Assembly (NCBI GenBank): GCA_910587745.1
Contig: CAJUNE010000001.1
Location: forward strand, 73,267-137,266
Source: an uncultured Bacilli bacterium
GTDB lineage: Bacteria > Bacillota_I > Bacilli_A > RF39 > UBA660
DNA: 64,000 bases
Direction: 5' to 3'
This document shows, piece by piece, positions 1 through 8,191 of this stretch; the first letter of the stretch is position 1; each line of letters starts with the position of its first letter. Below the pieces are notes generated by a model. It saw nothing but the letters and a program-made list of their open reading frames with translations, had not been told where the DNA came from and ran no database searches. The translations under genes and the position numbers were made by a program.

Positions 1-42
1 TGAAAAAAGTTGAAATAGTAAAATTAGGAGGAGAAAAGTAAA

Positions 43-669
43 ATGGATAAAAATAATCAGAACACAGAAACACTGGATATGGTAAACAGAAAATCATATC
101 CAGCAGTTTTATTAGATGTCGTAACGGAGCATGACCCTATTAGAAAAGTGTATGTCGTGAAATTTATTTATAAAGTTTATTTTAGTGCTACACAAACTAA
201 GGAAGTTGTTGATAATTTCTATTTGTGGGACCGTTCTAAGTATAGAAGAGTTGCTTTGGAAAGATTACATAAGGTATTAGATGTCTATAATCTTAAACTT
301 CTTTATAAAGATTATAGAAATGAAACATCAATTGCTAATGCTTGTAAGTGGCTAGTTGATACTAAGGTGGAAATACAACAATATAGTTACAAGGGAAACA
401 GGTATAAAGTATTGTCTTCTGAAAGAAATGATTCTAGAAGAATAGACTGTTTATGGGAATGTATGTTGAAAAATGATTTAGATAGTTTTCCAGAATGTTT
501 AAAAAGCACTGATGAACTTACTGATGAACTTACTGATGAACTTCTTAATGAATTTGTATCAGCCTGTTTAAAAAGTGAGGAGTCTAACAAAAATTTAAAT
601 GAAGATTTTTGTATTACTCCTGAAATGTATTACGAACTAGAATTTAACACGAAAAAGAAACGCCGTTGA
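43..669 (+). CDS. Hypothetical element-encoded protein with TDEL repeats
   Basis: I do not recognise this 208-residue protein. It has a strong ribosome site (ggaggag, 8 bases before ATG), no signal peptide and no membrane segment. The first two thirds look like a mixed alpha/beta domain rich in aromatic residues. Around residue 156 there is a short acidic tandem repeat (TDEL three times) encoded by three exact 12-bp units, and the C-terminus is basic (KKKRR). It stands before the resolvase gene in the same direction, separated by a 12-bp perfect inverted repeat at 683-720. Accessory or replication-related genes often sit here in such elements, but nothing in the sequence proves a role. Confidence 0.6.
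   Translation: MDKNNQNTETLDMVNRKSYPAVLLDVVTEHDPIRKVYVVKFIYKVYFSATQTKEVVDNFYLWDRSKYRRVALERLHKVLDVYNLKLLYKDYRNETSIANACKWLVDTKVEIQQYSYKGNRYKVLSSERNDSRRIDCLWECMLKNDLDSFPECLKSTDELTDELTDELLNEFVSACLKSEESNKNLNEDFCITPEMYYELEFNTKKKRR
508..543 (+). repeat. Three tandem 12-bp units in a coding region
   Basis: The unit actgatgaactt occurs three times without a mismatch and adds in-frame TDEL copies. Being a multiple of three, changes in copy number would alter protein length without a frameshift. Confidence 0.8.
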
Positions 670-682
670 AAAATCATAGATT

Positions 683-720
683 TACAAAGACTAAGAAATG
701 CTATGTTTTTAGTCTTTGTA
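683..720 (+). terminator. Perfect 12-bp hairpin after the first gene
   Basis: tacaaagactaa (683-694) and ttagtctttgta (709-720) are perfect inverted repeats with a 14-base loop, 14 bp after the stop codon. There is no clean T-run after it, so it may be a weak terminator or a processing/operator hairpin. Confidence 0.5.
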
Positions 721-811
721 ATATACCCTAATTAAATTTTTAAAGGGTTGTAAATAACGGTGGACTTTTACAAAGGAATATTGGATAGTATCTTCGAAAG
801 GAGATGGACCA

Positions 812-1408
812 ATGAATAGAACCTATGGATATTGTAGGGTGTCGTCAAAAAATCAAAATTTAGAAAAACAATTGTTCGTAATGAAAGAAGCAGGGGTTGA
901 TGAAAGGTTTTTATTTACGGAAAAAGAGAGTGGAAAATCTTTTTCTGACCGACCTCAATATCAAATTTTAAAAAATGCTTTAAGAAGTGGCGATACATTA
1001 TATGTAACTTCACTTGATAGGTTTGGTAGAAATTATTCCCAAATCGTTGAAGAGTATTCATATATGGTAAACAATGGTATAAATATTGTAATTCTTGATA
1101 TGCCAATGCTAAGTGCCAAGCAAGATGATGATCTAATGCAAAGGTTTACACAAAATTTAGTACTTCAAATTTTAAGTTTTGTTGCTGAAACTGAACGTTT
1201 ACACATTAAAGAACGTCAAAAAGATGGAATAATGGTAGCGAAGTCAAAAGGCGTAAAGTTTGGAAGAAAACGAATTGAGAAACCTAGTAACTGGAATGAA
1301 ATCATTTCTAAATGGAAAAATGGAGAGATGACTGGAGTAAGAGCATACACGGAGTTAGGACTTAAAGAAACAACATTTTATAAACTACTTCGTGAAGAAA
1401 AGGCTTAA
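812..1408 (+). CDS. Small serine resolvase/invertase
   Basis: This 198-residue protein is a small serine site-specific recombinase of the Tn3 resolvase/Hin invertase type. The N-terminus shows the nucleophile motif YCRVS (Arg9, Ser11), followed by the conserved TSLDRFGRN helix region near residue 70, a long E-helix around residues 115-145 and a short C-terminal helix-turn-helix that should bind half-sites. Length is typical for the family (180-200). The ATG follows aaaggag by 9 bases. It probably resolves element co-integrates or inverts a segment; its site is not identified. It stands 253 bp before the large recombinase gene, and having both classes in one element is common. Confidence 0.9.
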   Translation: MNRTYGYCRVSSKNQNLEKQLFVMKEAGVDERFLFTEKESGKSFSDRPQYQILKNALRSGDTLYVTSLDRFGRNYSQIVEEYSYMVNNGINIVILDMPMLSAKQDDDLMQRFTQNLVLQILSFVAETERLHIKERQKDGIMVAKSKGVKFGRKRIEKPSNWNEIISKWKNGEMTGVRAYTELGLKETTFYKLLREEKA

Positions 1409-1514
1409 AAAGTGAATAATAATTGTGGTAAAAATATTAATTAAATTCATTAAAATATCCTAATTGTTTTCTAAAAATACTTATAACTTCGTATTATTTA
1501 ACGAGGTGTAAGAA

Positions 1515-1613
1515 ATGAAAATAGTAAATATTTTTAATGAAGATGGAAAGACTCTACAAGAAATTATAGAATTTCATTTAATCGAGTATTGTTTAAATGC
1601 TAAAAATAATTAA
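1515..1613 (+). CDS. Small 32-aa ORF before the large recombinase
   Basis: A 32-codon ORF starts at ATG 1515 after a good ribosome site (acgaggtg) and ends at TAA 1613. The product begins MKIVNIFNEDGKT and ends LNAKNN. It lies 48 bp upstream of the large recombinase start in the same direction. Short conserved ORFs in this position are known next to clostridial large serine recombinases, where they may act as accessory or directionality proteins. Here that role is only inferred from position. Confidence 0.55.
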   Translation: MKIVNIFNEDGKTLQEIIEFHLIEYCLNAKNN

Positions 1614-1661
1614 ATATTTATAGTTGTACTTGTAGTTTAAAATTGAGAGGAGTGATTTTAT

Positions 1662-3224
1662 ATGGGGAAAGTGGGTAAAGCTGCTCCTTACCCTAGATTA
1701 TCACGAGAAGACGGAGACGATGTTGTAAGTGAAAGTATAGTCAATCAGATACAATTTATAAGAAGTTTTGTTGATAAAAGAGATGATATTATACTTATAG
1801 ATGATGTAGATTATAGTGATGATGGTTACTCGGGTGGAAATTTTAATAGACCTGGTTGGCAAAAATTAATGAAAGACATTGATAGTGGAAAAATTGATAC
1901 TATAATTACGAAAGATTTATCTCGTATGGGAAGAGACTATATAAGCATGGGGGAATACATAGAAAGAATATTCCCTGAAAAAAACATAAGGTATATTGCT
2001 ATTAATGATGATATAGATACTGCATATGAAACTCCTGGGTTAGAATATATTCAGTTCAAGTTGATGTTTAATGACTTCTATATTAAAGATGGTTCTAAAA
2101 AAATAAGAAAAATTATGAGGAGTAAGAAAGAACAAGGACAATATACAGGGTGGAAAGGAATTTATGGTTATAAACGAGATCCTAACGACAAACATAAATT
2201 AATTGTCGATGAAGAAGTGAGACATATAGTAGTTAGAATGTTTGAACTTGCTAAACAAGGATATGGACCAAAAACAATTGCAGATATGTTTTCCTTAGAG
2301 GGAATACCAAATCCTAGTGTTTATGCTAATTTAAGTCGTAGTAGTAAAAGTGAAACTGGTAAACTATGGTGTTCTAGAACTGTCGGAGACTTACTTAAAA
2401 ACCCAACTTATATAGGTAATCTTACTCAAGGAATAAGAAAAAAGGTAAGTTATAAATCAAAGAAAGAGGTTAGAATACCAAGAGAAGACTGGATAATTTC
2501 AGAAAACACTCACGAACCTATTATTGATAAAGAAACTTTTGATACAGTTCAAGAGTTATTACAAAAGAATAAAAATAGAACTCAAAACTATAATGACTAT
2601 TTGTTAAGGGGATTTCTATTTTGTAAAGAGTGTGGTCATCGTTTAGGAGTTAATACACACCAAAAAACTAAAAGAAGATATTGTGTGTGTAATTATTATG
2701 CCGCCAATAGTAAGTTTAAATTGTGTACTCCTCATACAATGAATTACGACAAGTTAGAAGTAGCAGTAATTGATGAACTAAAGAACTTGTGTAATGAGTA
2801 TATAGATACTTCTAGTTTTCAAAACAAAGTAGAAGAAGAACAAAAGAAAAACGATTTATCAGTAAAATTAAAGAAAGAACTTAGTTCTTTAGAAAGAAAA
2901 CTTATCAATACTAGGAATAATATTGATAAGTTATATTTGGATAAGTTAAACGAAGTTATTACACTAGAACAATATAATCGTATGTCATTAAGATTTAAGG
3001 AAGAAATTGAAAATCTTACTAAAAGAAAAAATGATTTAACTCAAGAATTAAATAGTATTGATAGTGAAGAAATAAAGTTAAAACAAGAAGAAACTTTAAA
3101 ATTGATTAACGAATTTCTATCCTTTGAACACCCTACAAGAGAATTACTTGTAAACTTAATTGATAAGGTGGAAATAAGTCAAGATAAAGTAGTTAATATA
3201 AATTATAAATTTAAACTAAATTAA
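1662..3224 (+). CDS. Large serine recombinase (TnpX/TndX-like)
   Basis: This 520-residue large serine recombinase should integrate and excise the element through a 5'-phosphoserine link. The catalytic domain begins with YPRLS (Arg12, nucleophile Ser14) and contains the TKDLSRMGRDY stretch near residue 88. A recombinase domain follows, then a zinc ribbon starting CKECGH at residues 321-326 with later cysteines, then a long charged coiled-coil from about residue 390 to 480 that would control directionality. Length is usual for the family (500-550). ATG 1662 follows gaggagtg. The att-like sites at 3273-3437 immediately downstream fit a recombinase encoded at the end of its own element. Confidence 0.93.
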   Translation: MGKVGKAAPYPRLSREDGDDVVSESIVNQIQFIRSFVDKRDDIILIDDVDYSDDGYSGGNFNRPGWQKLMKDIDSGKIDTIITKDLSRMGRDYISMGEYIERIFPEKNIRYIAINDDIDTAYETPGLEYIQFKLMFNDFYIKDGSKKIRKIMRSKKEQGQYTGWKGIYGYKRDPNDKHKLIVDEEVRHIVVRMFELAKQGYGPKTIADMFSLEGIPNPSVYANLSRSSKSETGKLWCSRTVGDLLKNPTYIGNLTQGIRKKVSYKSKKEVRIPREDWIISENTHEPIIDKETFDTVQELLQKNKNRTQNYNDYLLRGFLFCKECGHRLGVNTHQKTKRRYCVCNYYAANSKFKLCTPHTMNYDKLEVAVIDELKNLCNEYIDTSSFQNKVEEEQKKNDLSVKLKKELSSLERKLINTRNNIDKLYLDKLNEVITLEQYNRMSLRFKEEIENLTKRKNDLTQELNSIDSEEIKLKQEETLKLINEFLSFEHPTRELLVNLIDKVEISQDKVVNINYKFKLN

Positions 3225-3258
3225 AAATCATAAGTTCGTTAGGAATTTATGATTTTTA
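3223..3258 (+). terminator. Terminator of the large recombinase gene
   Basis: aaaaatcataa (3223-3233) pairs with ttatgattttt (3246-3256), giving an AT-rich hairpin with T-rich and A-rich flanks that could stop transcription in either direction. It overlaps the stop codon. Confidence 0.55.
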
Positions 3259-3272
3259 TATTGTTTAATTAA

Positions 3273-3437
3273 GGTTATAAGTTTAATGGCAGACCAGTTG
3301 CTCTTATGAAAAACTTATGACTTTTTAAGTAATTAATAATGGTGGTTATAAGTTTTGTAGTAGACCAGCCGTTCTTGTGTTAAACTTATGACCTACTTTT
3401 ATCTGTATAAACAGGGTTATAAGTTTAGTAGCAGACC
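3273..3437 (+). repeat. Attachment-site-like units with 71-bp period
   Basis: The 23-bp block ggttataagttt-N-gcagacc occurs at 3273-3295, 3344-3366 and 3415-3437, exactly 71 bp apart each time. In the first two units the block is followed by an inverted copy (aaacttatgac), forming dyad sites of about 50 bp, the size and shape expected for serine-integrase att sites. In the third unit the second half is replaced by the host gene (tcc tcc side), so this unit is the actual element/chromosome junction. The two complete units inside look like extra att sites left by repeated insertion, or accessory binding sites. Confidence 0.7.
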
Positions 3438-3890
3438 TCCTTGACGACCAACAAGTATTTCTTTTCCATATAAATCTTCTAAATTAAATTCTTTAGAGCA
3501 ATCACGAGCTAAAATAAATTGTCCATCTCTTTTAGTAAGACCTGCAAAAGTTACAAGATAGTCTTCTTCACCACCTTGATAAACATATATTGCTGATTCT
3601 GTTCCAGCAAAACCAATATCAACAGTATTAGAAAGAACTGCTGCACTAACTTTATCGGCACCAGGCGTTAAGATAACTTCTAAATCAATACCAGCATCCT
3701 TAAAGTAACCATTTTCCATTGCTACATATAAAGGTGCATAAAAAGCACTATGAGTAACCTCAGCGAGTTTAATTTTTGTAAGTTTTTTACCATCCTCATT
3801 TTTATTCGTTTTAGTAAAAACAAAATATAAACCTATAGTAGCAAGTAATAGTGTAATTAAGCTTAAAAATGTAATAATTTTCTTTTTCAA
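3417..3890 (-). pseudogene. NMT1/THI5-like substrate-binding protein, 3' truncated
   Basis: The reading frame is the N-terminal half of a periplasmic-type ABC substrate-binding protein of the NMT1/THI5 (thiamine-precursor/taurine/nitrate) superfamily. It has a signal or lipoprotein-less membrane anchor (residues 4-24), the strand TKIKLAEVTHSAFYAPLYVA, the ENGYFKDAGIDLEV helix, and AVLSNTVDIGFAG. The family is normally about 330 residues. This frame has 157 and ends five codons after GRQGG, where the att repeat begins, so the gene was cut by the mobile element. The 3' part should lie beyond the left end of the element. The ribosome site gagagg lies upstream of the minus-strand ATG. Confidence 0.85.
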
Positions 3891-4011
3891 AAAAAATCTC
3901 TCCTCTCAAAAAACATTACAATGTATTATATTCTTTTAAATAATTATTGTTAAAATAGAAGTCTAGAAAAAATTCTTAAAATATAGTAAAATTAAAATAT
4001 AAGGAGTATAT

Positions 4012-4803
4012 ATGGAAAAAGGAATAAATAGTAATACAAGATATACTTTAGGATACATAGGAAAAGAAAGATTAAGTGAAATAGATGAGTATATTAAAGA
4101 AATTTTATTTAGTAAAGAAGTAATTACATTTGCAAATAAAGAAGAAATTGAAAAAAGTTTTACTGTATTTTTAGATGAATTTTATGAAAGAACAAGTATA
4201 CAAGAAAGAGCAAGTATCTTAAGTTATACTGGTTTAAGTTTCCGTAAAGTCAATGATTATTTAAGAGGAATATGGAATTATGAAAAAAATGGCAAATTAA
4301 CAGATGAAGTAAAAAAAGAAGCAAGTTCTATTGCGGATAATTTAAGAAAAGTTTTATTAAAAGCTCCATTTTTACCTTTTAATATGGTAGTATATCGAGG
4401 TGTAGGTATATCTACATTTTATTCTTATGGCATAACTAAAATAGAAGATTTAATATATTTAAAAGATAAATATTTATATGAAGAAGGATTTACTAGTACT
4501 TCACTTTTAAGAAGTAATAGTTTTTATTCTAAGCAACCAGAATGGGGAAGTATTTGTAATATTGAAATCGAGTGTTTAGTCCCAAGCGAATCTGAAGATG
4601 GAGTAGCATTAATTGATAATATTATAAGTTATTCAGAAAATCAGTTAGAGTTTCTAATTAATAGTTCCTCTTTATTTAAAGTAATAGATGTTAAAATAGA
4701 TAAAGAGAGTAATAAAGCTAAAATAAAAACCATCTTAATTCCCCAAAAATTATGGAATCCTCTAGATTATGATATGGAGAGAAGTAGCAATAAATTGACT
4801 TAA
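4012..4803 (+). CDS. Putative ADP-ribosyltransferase (R-S-E class)
   Basis: The C-terminal half shows the three hallmarks of R-S-E mono-ADP-ribosyltransferases (VIP2/C3 exoenzyme fold): VVYRGVG with Arg129, GFTSTS with the STS motif at residues 162-164, and an ARTT-loop-like SENQLEF giving Q211-x-E213. QxE is the form seen in C3-type enzymes; ExE marks arginine-specific ones. The helical N-terminal 120 residues are of unknown role. No signal peptide or secretion tag is visible, so it may act inside the cell or be injected. It has its own ribosome site (aaggag) and no obvious immunity gene next to it. It starts 121 bp from the truncated binding-protein gene, on the opposite strand. Activity is inferred from motifs only. 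Confidence 0.72.
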   Translation: MEKGINSNTRYTLGYIGKERLSEIDEYIKEILFSKEVITFANKEEIEKSFTVFLDEFYERTSIQERASILSYTGLSFRKVNDYLRGIWNYEKNGKLTDEVKKEASSIADNLRKVLLKAPFLPFNMVVYRGVGISTFYSYGITKIEDLIYLKDKYLYEEGFTSTSLLRSNSFYSKQPEWGSICNIEIECLVPSESEDGVALIDNIISYSENQLEFLINSSSLFKVIDVKIDKESNKAKIKTILIPQKLWNPLDYDMERSSNKLT

Positions 4804-4845
4804 TAAAGTCTTTTCTTTTTTGCTAAAAAATCTTTACATTGAGTA

Positions 4846-4874
4846 TTTACAATTTAAATTTTCTTTGTTATACT
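4846..4874 (+). promoter_or_regulatory. Sigma-A-type promoter of the 4903 operon
   Basis: TTTACA at 4846-4851 and TATACT at 4869-4874 are separated by 17 bp, 29 bp before ATG 4903. Confidence 0.6.
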
Positions 4875-4902
4875 AATATGTAGAATAAGGAGTGGACGAT
4901 TT

Positions 4903-6087
4903 ATGAAAATATTATCTCCAGAAGTAACAAGACTTCTTGATAAATTATATAACTTACGCGGTGAAGATAGTGTGATTTTTAAAGAAATGGCTAGCAGTGA
5001 AGAAAAAGCAGAAGCAACAAGAGTAAGAACAACTGAAGAAAAAAGTTCCTTACAAGATAAAATAGCAGGATTAGAACGTGATAGCAAAAATTTAAGTGAA
5101 CAAGGAAAAAAATTAGCAGATGTATTAAGCAACATAGATAAAAATGATTTTGCTACTGTTATTGAAAGATTAGAAATCAATTTTGATCCTGAAGCTCTAA
5201 CTAAAAAATTAAATGATACTTTACCAGGTACAATTGATAAAGTTAATGATGATATAAAAGAAAGTCAAGAAAATTTAGTAAGAGTTGAAGAAGAAATGAA
5301 TTCTGCTATAACCGAAATTGAAGAAATAGGAATAAGAAGAGATGCTGCTGTTGCCAACCAAGCTAAATTAAATGAATATTTTGAATTAGCTTTAAATGGA
5401 AATATAAATATCACGAGAGATTCAATCACTGCACTTTTAGAACAATTTGATTTTAGTGAAGAAGAAACAAGAGAAGCTGCTAAAATATTAATGTTCCCTG
5501 AAGATGCACTATATGATTATGATGCTAAGTTAAAAGAAGCTGAAAAGAGAAGTATCAGTGAAGTAATGCAAGAAGCAAAAAATAATGTTGAACCTGAAAA
5601 AGTTGAAGTGCAAGAAGAAACTTCAACAGTTTCTGTAGATGAAGAAAAAGTCGAAATAGAAGAAGAGACTAAAGAAGTTGAAGCAAAACCAGAACCTACA
5701 CCAGTAGAAACTGAGGCAAAGACTTTTGATAAAGAAGATTTAATGGATTTATTTAACGAAATAGGTCTTGATTACTTAGACTATACCACTCGTGACTTAG
5801 AGGAAGTATTAGAGCACTTCAATGAAAAAGTTATTCGTCGTAATGTTGGAATATTTAAAAACAATGATTTAAGTTTAGATATTTTTGTAGATCATATTAA
5901 CTTATTATATGATAGAGAATTAGAAGCAAAAGTTGATAGATTATTAAGAATTGGTAAGAGTGCTTTAGATATTTATTTAAATCCAACAGTACTAACAAAA
6001 TATGATTATCGTAATTTAGATAAAGCAATTATATTATTACAAAATAGTGGATTAGATCCAAAGAAAGTGCCGTTAATGGCATATTAG
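4903..6087 (+). CDS. Unknown coiled-coil and helical-repeat protein
   Basis: I do not recognise this 394-residue protein. Residues 1-170 are highly charged and predicted coiled-coil. Residues 225-280 form a Glu/Val/Pro-rich acidic linker. The C-terminal 115 residues hold short helical repeats, with phrases such as FNEIGLDYLDYTTRDLEEVL and RLLRIGKSALDIYLNP that resemble parts of the two genes downstream. No membrane segment or signal is present. It opens a tight operon (13 bp to the next gene). The architecture of coiled coil, flexible acidic linker and binding module suggests a scaffolding role, which is inference only. Confidence 0.6.
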   Translation: MKILSPEVTRLLDKLYNLRGEDSVIFKEMASSEEKAEATRVRTTEEKSSLQDKIAGLERDSKNLSEQGKKLADVLSNIDKNDFATVIERLEINFDPEALTKKLNDTLPGTIDKVNDDIKESQENLVRVEEEMNSAITEIEEIGIRRDAAVANQAKLNEYFELALNGNINITRDSITALLEQFDFSEEETREAAKILMFPEDALYDYDAKLKEAEKRSISEVMQEAKNNVEPEKVEVQEETSTVSVDEEKVEIEEETKEVEAKPEPTPVETEAKTFDKEDLMDLFNEIGLDYLDYTTRDLEEVLEHFNEKVIRRNVGIFKNNDLSLDIFVDHINLLYDRELEAKVDRLLRIGKSALDIYLNPTVLTKYDYRNLDKAIILLQNSGLDPKKVPLMAY

Positions 6088-6100
6088 GGAGGTTTATAAA

Positions 6101-6895
6101 ATGGAATATATATTGAATAGAGATTTGAGATTAAAATTGGCAGATGGAGTAGAAGCATCAAAATTTGATGCGAATAGAGTAATAGCAACTATTCCTAAAA
6201 ATGTTTTAAGTCTATTTTTAGAGTATGGCATTGATTTAAAAACTGAATGTCCAGGAGCATTTATAAAAGCATTTACAGTAAATGCGAAAGAATTAGAGGA
6301 AATAAGAGGAAATCTAGAAAGATTAAAAGAATTAGATTTAATTGAAGTAATTAAAGCTAATCCTAGTAATTTACAAATAAGAGTTTTTAAAACTTCTTTT
6401 ATGAAAAGACTTGTGGAACTTATGCAAAAGGGTACTCCATATTTAAATGCTGATAATTCATTTGCAGATTATTTATTAGATAATAAAATCCCTAATCAAA
6501 TAACACAGACAGATTTAATAAATGCTCAAATTGAGTATGTAGCAGATAAATCTTCTGATGAACAGAATAATAGTTTGAATGTAGGCGCTACAAGTGATAG
6601 ATTAGCAGAAATGACACCAGAAGATAGACAAGTATATAATGAAATCGTTGAAAAGTTAAATTATTTAGTTTTAGCTAATCCAATGGATACAGTTTTAGCT
6701 ACTGTAGTAAATAATGCAATTAGTAAAGCAGCTGAAGCAATTCTCCGACAAGAATTAAGATGGGGAATTGAACCAAGAGAAATGATTGAAAGTGTAATGT
6801 TTGATGGTTTAGAAACAATGATTGGTCTTGATAAAGAACGTATAGCAAGTTTGGTTTTAGGGGCTTTTCCAAATGAAGAAAGGAAAGGAAGATAA
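6101..6895 (+). CDS. Unknown helical protein, middle gene of operon
   Basis: This 264-residue soluble protein is not recognised. The first half contains a repeat-like section (VLSLFLEYGIDLKTECPGAF and later LERLKELDLIEVIKANPSNL) spaced like helical solenoid units. A polar linker around residues 150-165 is followed by a helical C-terminal domain. It begins after gggagg and overlaps the next gene by one base (TAATG), so the two are probably translationally coupled. Confidence 0.6.
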   Translation: MEYILNRDLRLKLADGVEASKFDANRVIATIPKNVLSLFLEYGIDLKTECPGAFIKAFTVNAKELEEIRGNLERLKELDLIEVIKANPSNLQIRVFKTSFMKRLVELMQKGTPYLNADNSFADYLLDNKIPNQITQTDLINAQIEYVADKSSDEQNNSLNVGATSDRLAEMTPEDRQVYNEIVEKLNYLVLANPMDTVLATVVNNAISKAAEAILRQELRWGIEPREMIESVMFDGLETMIGLDKERIASLVLGAFPNEERKGR

Positions 6896-7182
6896 TGAAG
6901 TTCCTCGAAAAATTTGGTTTTGAGAAAAAAGATATTGAAGCATTAAAAGAAAATTCAACAAGTGCTCTAATTAAAGAATTAGAAGCACATAAAAAACTAG
7001 TAACTAAAAATCTTGAATATTTAAATGGTATCGGAGTTACTAATTTATCAGAAATATTCATTAATTATCACGACATGTTTTTAATGGATAATAGTAATTT
7101 TGTTGACATATTTAGTAAATATGAACCAGCTTCATTAATAGAAAAATTAGCAAAAGATGTTCGAATTATGGAATATCTATAA
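6895..7182 (+). CDS. Small helical-repeat protein
   Basis: The 95-residue product is all-helical and of unknown function. It contains LEAHKKLVTKNLEYLNGIGV and a helix with DMFLMDNSNF, motifs that look like single units of the repeat seen in the C-terminal part of the gene at 4903. It may be a stand-alone unit of the same domain. The start codon overlaps the stop of the preceding gene. Confidence 0.6.
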   Translation: MKFLEKFGFEKKDIEALKENSTSALIKELEAHKKLVTKNLEYLNGIGVTNLSEIFINYHDMFLMDNSNFVDIFSKYEPASLIEKLAKDVRIMEYL

Positions 7183-7206
7183 TCGTAACTTTTGCTTTTT
7201 TTAAAC

Positions 7207-7235
7207 TTGCAAATTTATCAAATATTTGATAGAAT
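7207..7235 (+). promoter_or_regulatory. Promoter of sepF
   Basis: TTGCAA at 7207-7212, a 17-bp spacer and TAGAAT at 7230-7235, 27 bp before ATG 7263. Confidence 0.6.
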
Positions 7236-7262
7236 TAAATAGTAAAAATAGGAGGAATATAT

Positions 7263-7664
7263 ATGGCTCTATTAGGAAAATTATTTAAAGATCCAGAAGA
7301 TGATGAAACATTAATGGGAACAGAAGATGAATTTTATAGTATAAGTGAAGAAGAAGCTGTAAAAGAAGCAGACAAAACTGGTAATAAAATGATACTTTTA
7401 GAACCAAGAGCATACTCTGAGTCACAAGCTATCGCTGACCATTTAAAATCGCGTAATAGCGTAGTTGTAAATTTAAAGAGGGTAACATCTGATCAAGCAA
7501 AAAGAATTATTGATTTTCTAAGTGGATGTATATATGCTATTGGAGGAACAATGCAAAAAATAGGTGTAGGAATATATTTATGTACACCTAAAAATGTTAA
7601 TGTTCAAGGTAAAATTTCTGATGAAACAGAAAAAAATAAAGTAGAAACAGAAGAAGAATGGTAA
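7263..7664 (+). CDS. sepF: Cell division protein SepF
   Basis: SepF is a membrane-bending protein that binds FtsZ and arranges its filaments at the septum; in Gram-positives it can replace FtsA as anchor. The 133-residue product has the usual plan: an N-terminal amphipathic stretch (MALLGKLFKD), an acidic linker, then the SepF core (ILLEPRAYSESQAIADHL, VVVNLKRV, RIIDFLSGCIYAIGG). The core glycines at the dimer interface are present. ATG follows aggagg. divIVA lies 35 bp downstream, the arrangement found in many Bacilli where sepF and divIVA sit near ftsZ. Confidence 0.95.
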   Translation: MALLGKLFKDPEDDETLMGTEDEFYSISEEEAVKEADKTGNKMILLEPRAYSESQAIADHLKSRNSVVVNLKRVTSDQAKRIIDFLSGCIYAIGGTMQKIGVGIYLCTPKNVNVQGKISDETEKNKVETEEEW

Positions 7665-7699
7665 AATAAAAAGAGTTAAGTGATCGAGGTGGTCAGTTT

Positions 7700-8128
7700 T
7701 TGAGAAAGTTTAATGTAAGCCTAAATGGTTATAATAAACTTGAAGTCAACAATTTTGTTAATGAGGTAACGAGTGAATATGAAAGTATGTTATCTAAATT
7801 AAAAAAGCAAGATGAAGAAATAGCAAGACTTAAAAATGATTTAGAAAAATATAAAAACATGGAAAATACATTAAATAGAGCGATATTTATCGCTGAAGAT
7901 GCCTCTAATCAAATAAAACGCGTAGCCAGAGATGAAGCTAAAGGCGTTTTAGAGGATGCTAAAAGAAATGCCTCAAGAATTGTAAATGATGCTTTATTAA
8001 AAGCAGATAAAATTGAACAAGACGCCGAGATATTAAAAAGAAGAGTAGTAATATTTAAAAAACGCTTAAGAAGTGTAGTAGATGAGCAAATAGAGTTTAT
8101 AGATAGTATAAATGATGATTATGATTAG
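7700..8128 (+). CDS. divIVA: DivIVA-family cell division/polarity protein
   Basis: The 142-residue protein starts with the DivIVA lipid-binding domain: RKFNVSLNGYNKLEVNNFVNEV is the characteristic FxxxxxGYxxxEVDxFL pattern. A long coiled coil follows (residues 28-135). DivIVA recognises negatively curved membrane at the septum and poles. The start is TTG 7700, after gatcgaggtgg; no in-frame ATG fits. It is co-directional with sepF and probably co-transcribed. GpsB or SepIVA paralogues share the fold, but the sepF neighbour supports DivIVA. Confidence 0.88.
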   Translation: MRKFNVSLNGYNKLEVNNFVNEVTSEYESMLSKLKKQDEEIARLKNDLEKYKNMENTLNRAIFIAEDASNQIKRVARDEAKGVLEDAKRNASRIVNDALLKADKIEQDAEILKRRVVIFKKRLRSVVDEQIEFIDSINDDYD

Positions 8129-8191
8129 AACAGAAATGTTCTTCTTTTATTTATTTAAAAATTATAATATAATATAGATAGGTGAGAAAAA

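Larger units (their letters stand above)
1..3437. mobile_element. Right part of an integrated serine-recombinase element
   Basis: Everything from the window start to about 3437 appears foreign to the gene it interrupts. It carries a hypothetical gene, a small serine resolvase, a 32-codon ORF and a large serine recombinase. It ends in att-like repeats that run directly into a truncated substrate-binding protein gene. Elements with a terminal TnpX/TndX-like recombinase are common in Bacillota. The left end lies outside the window, so size and cargo are unknown. The right boundary near 3437 is inferred from where the repeat consensus stops and the NMT1-like reading frame begins. Confidence 0.75.
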
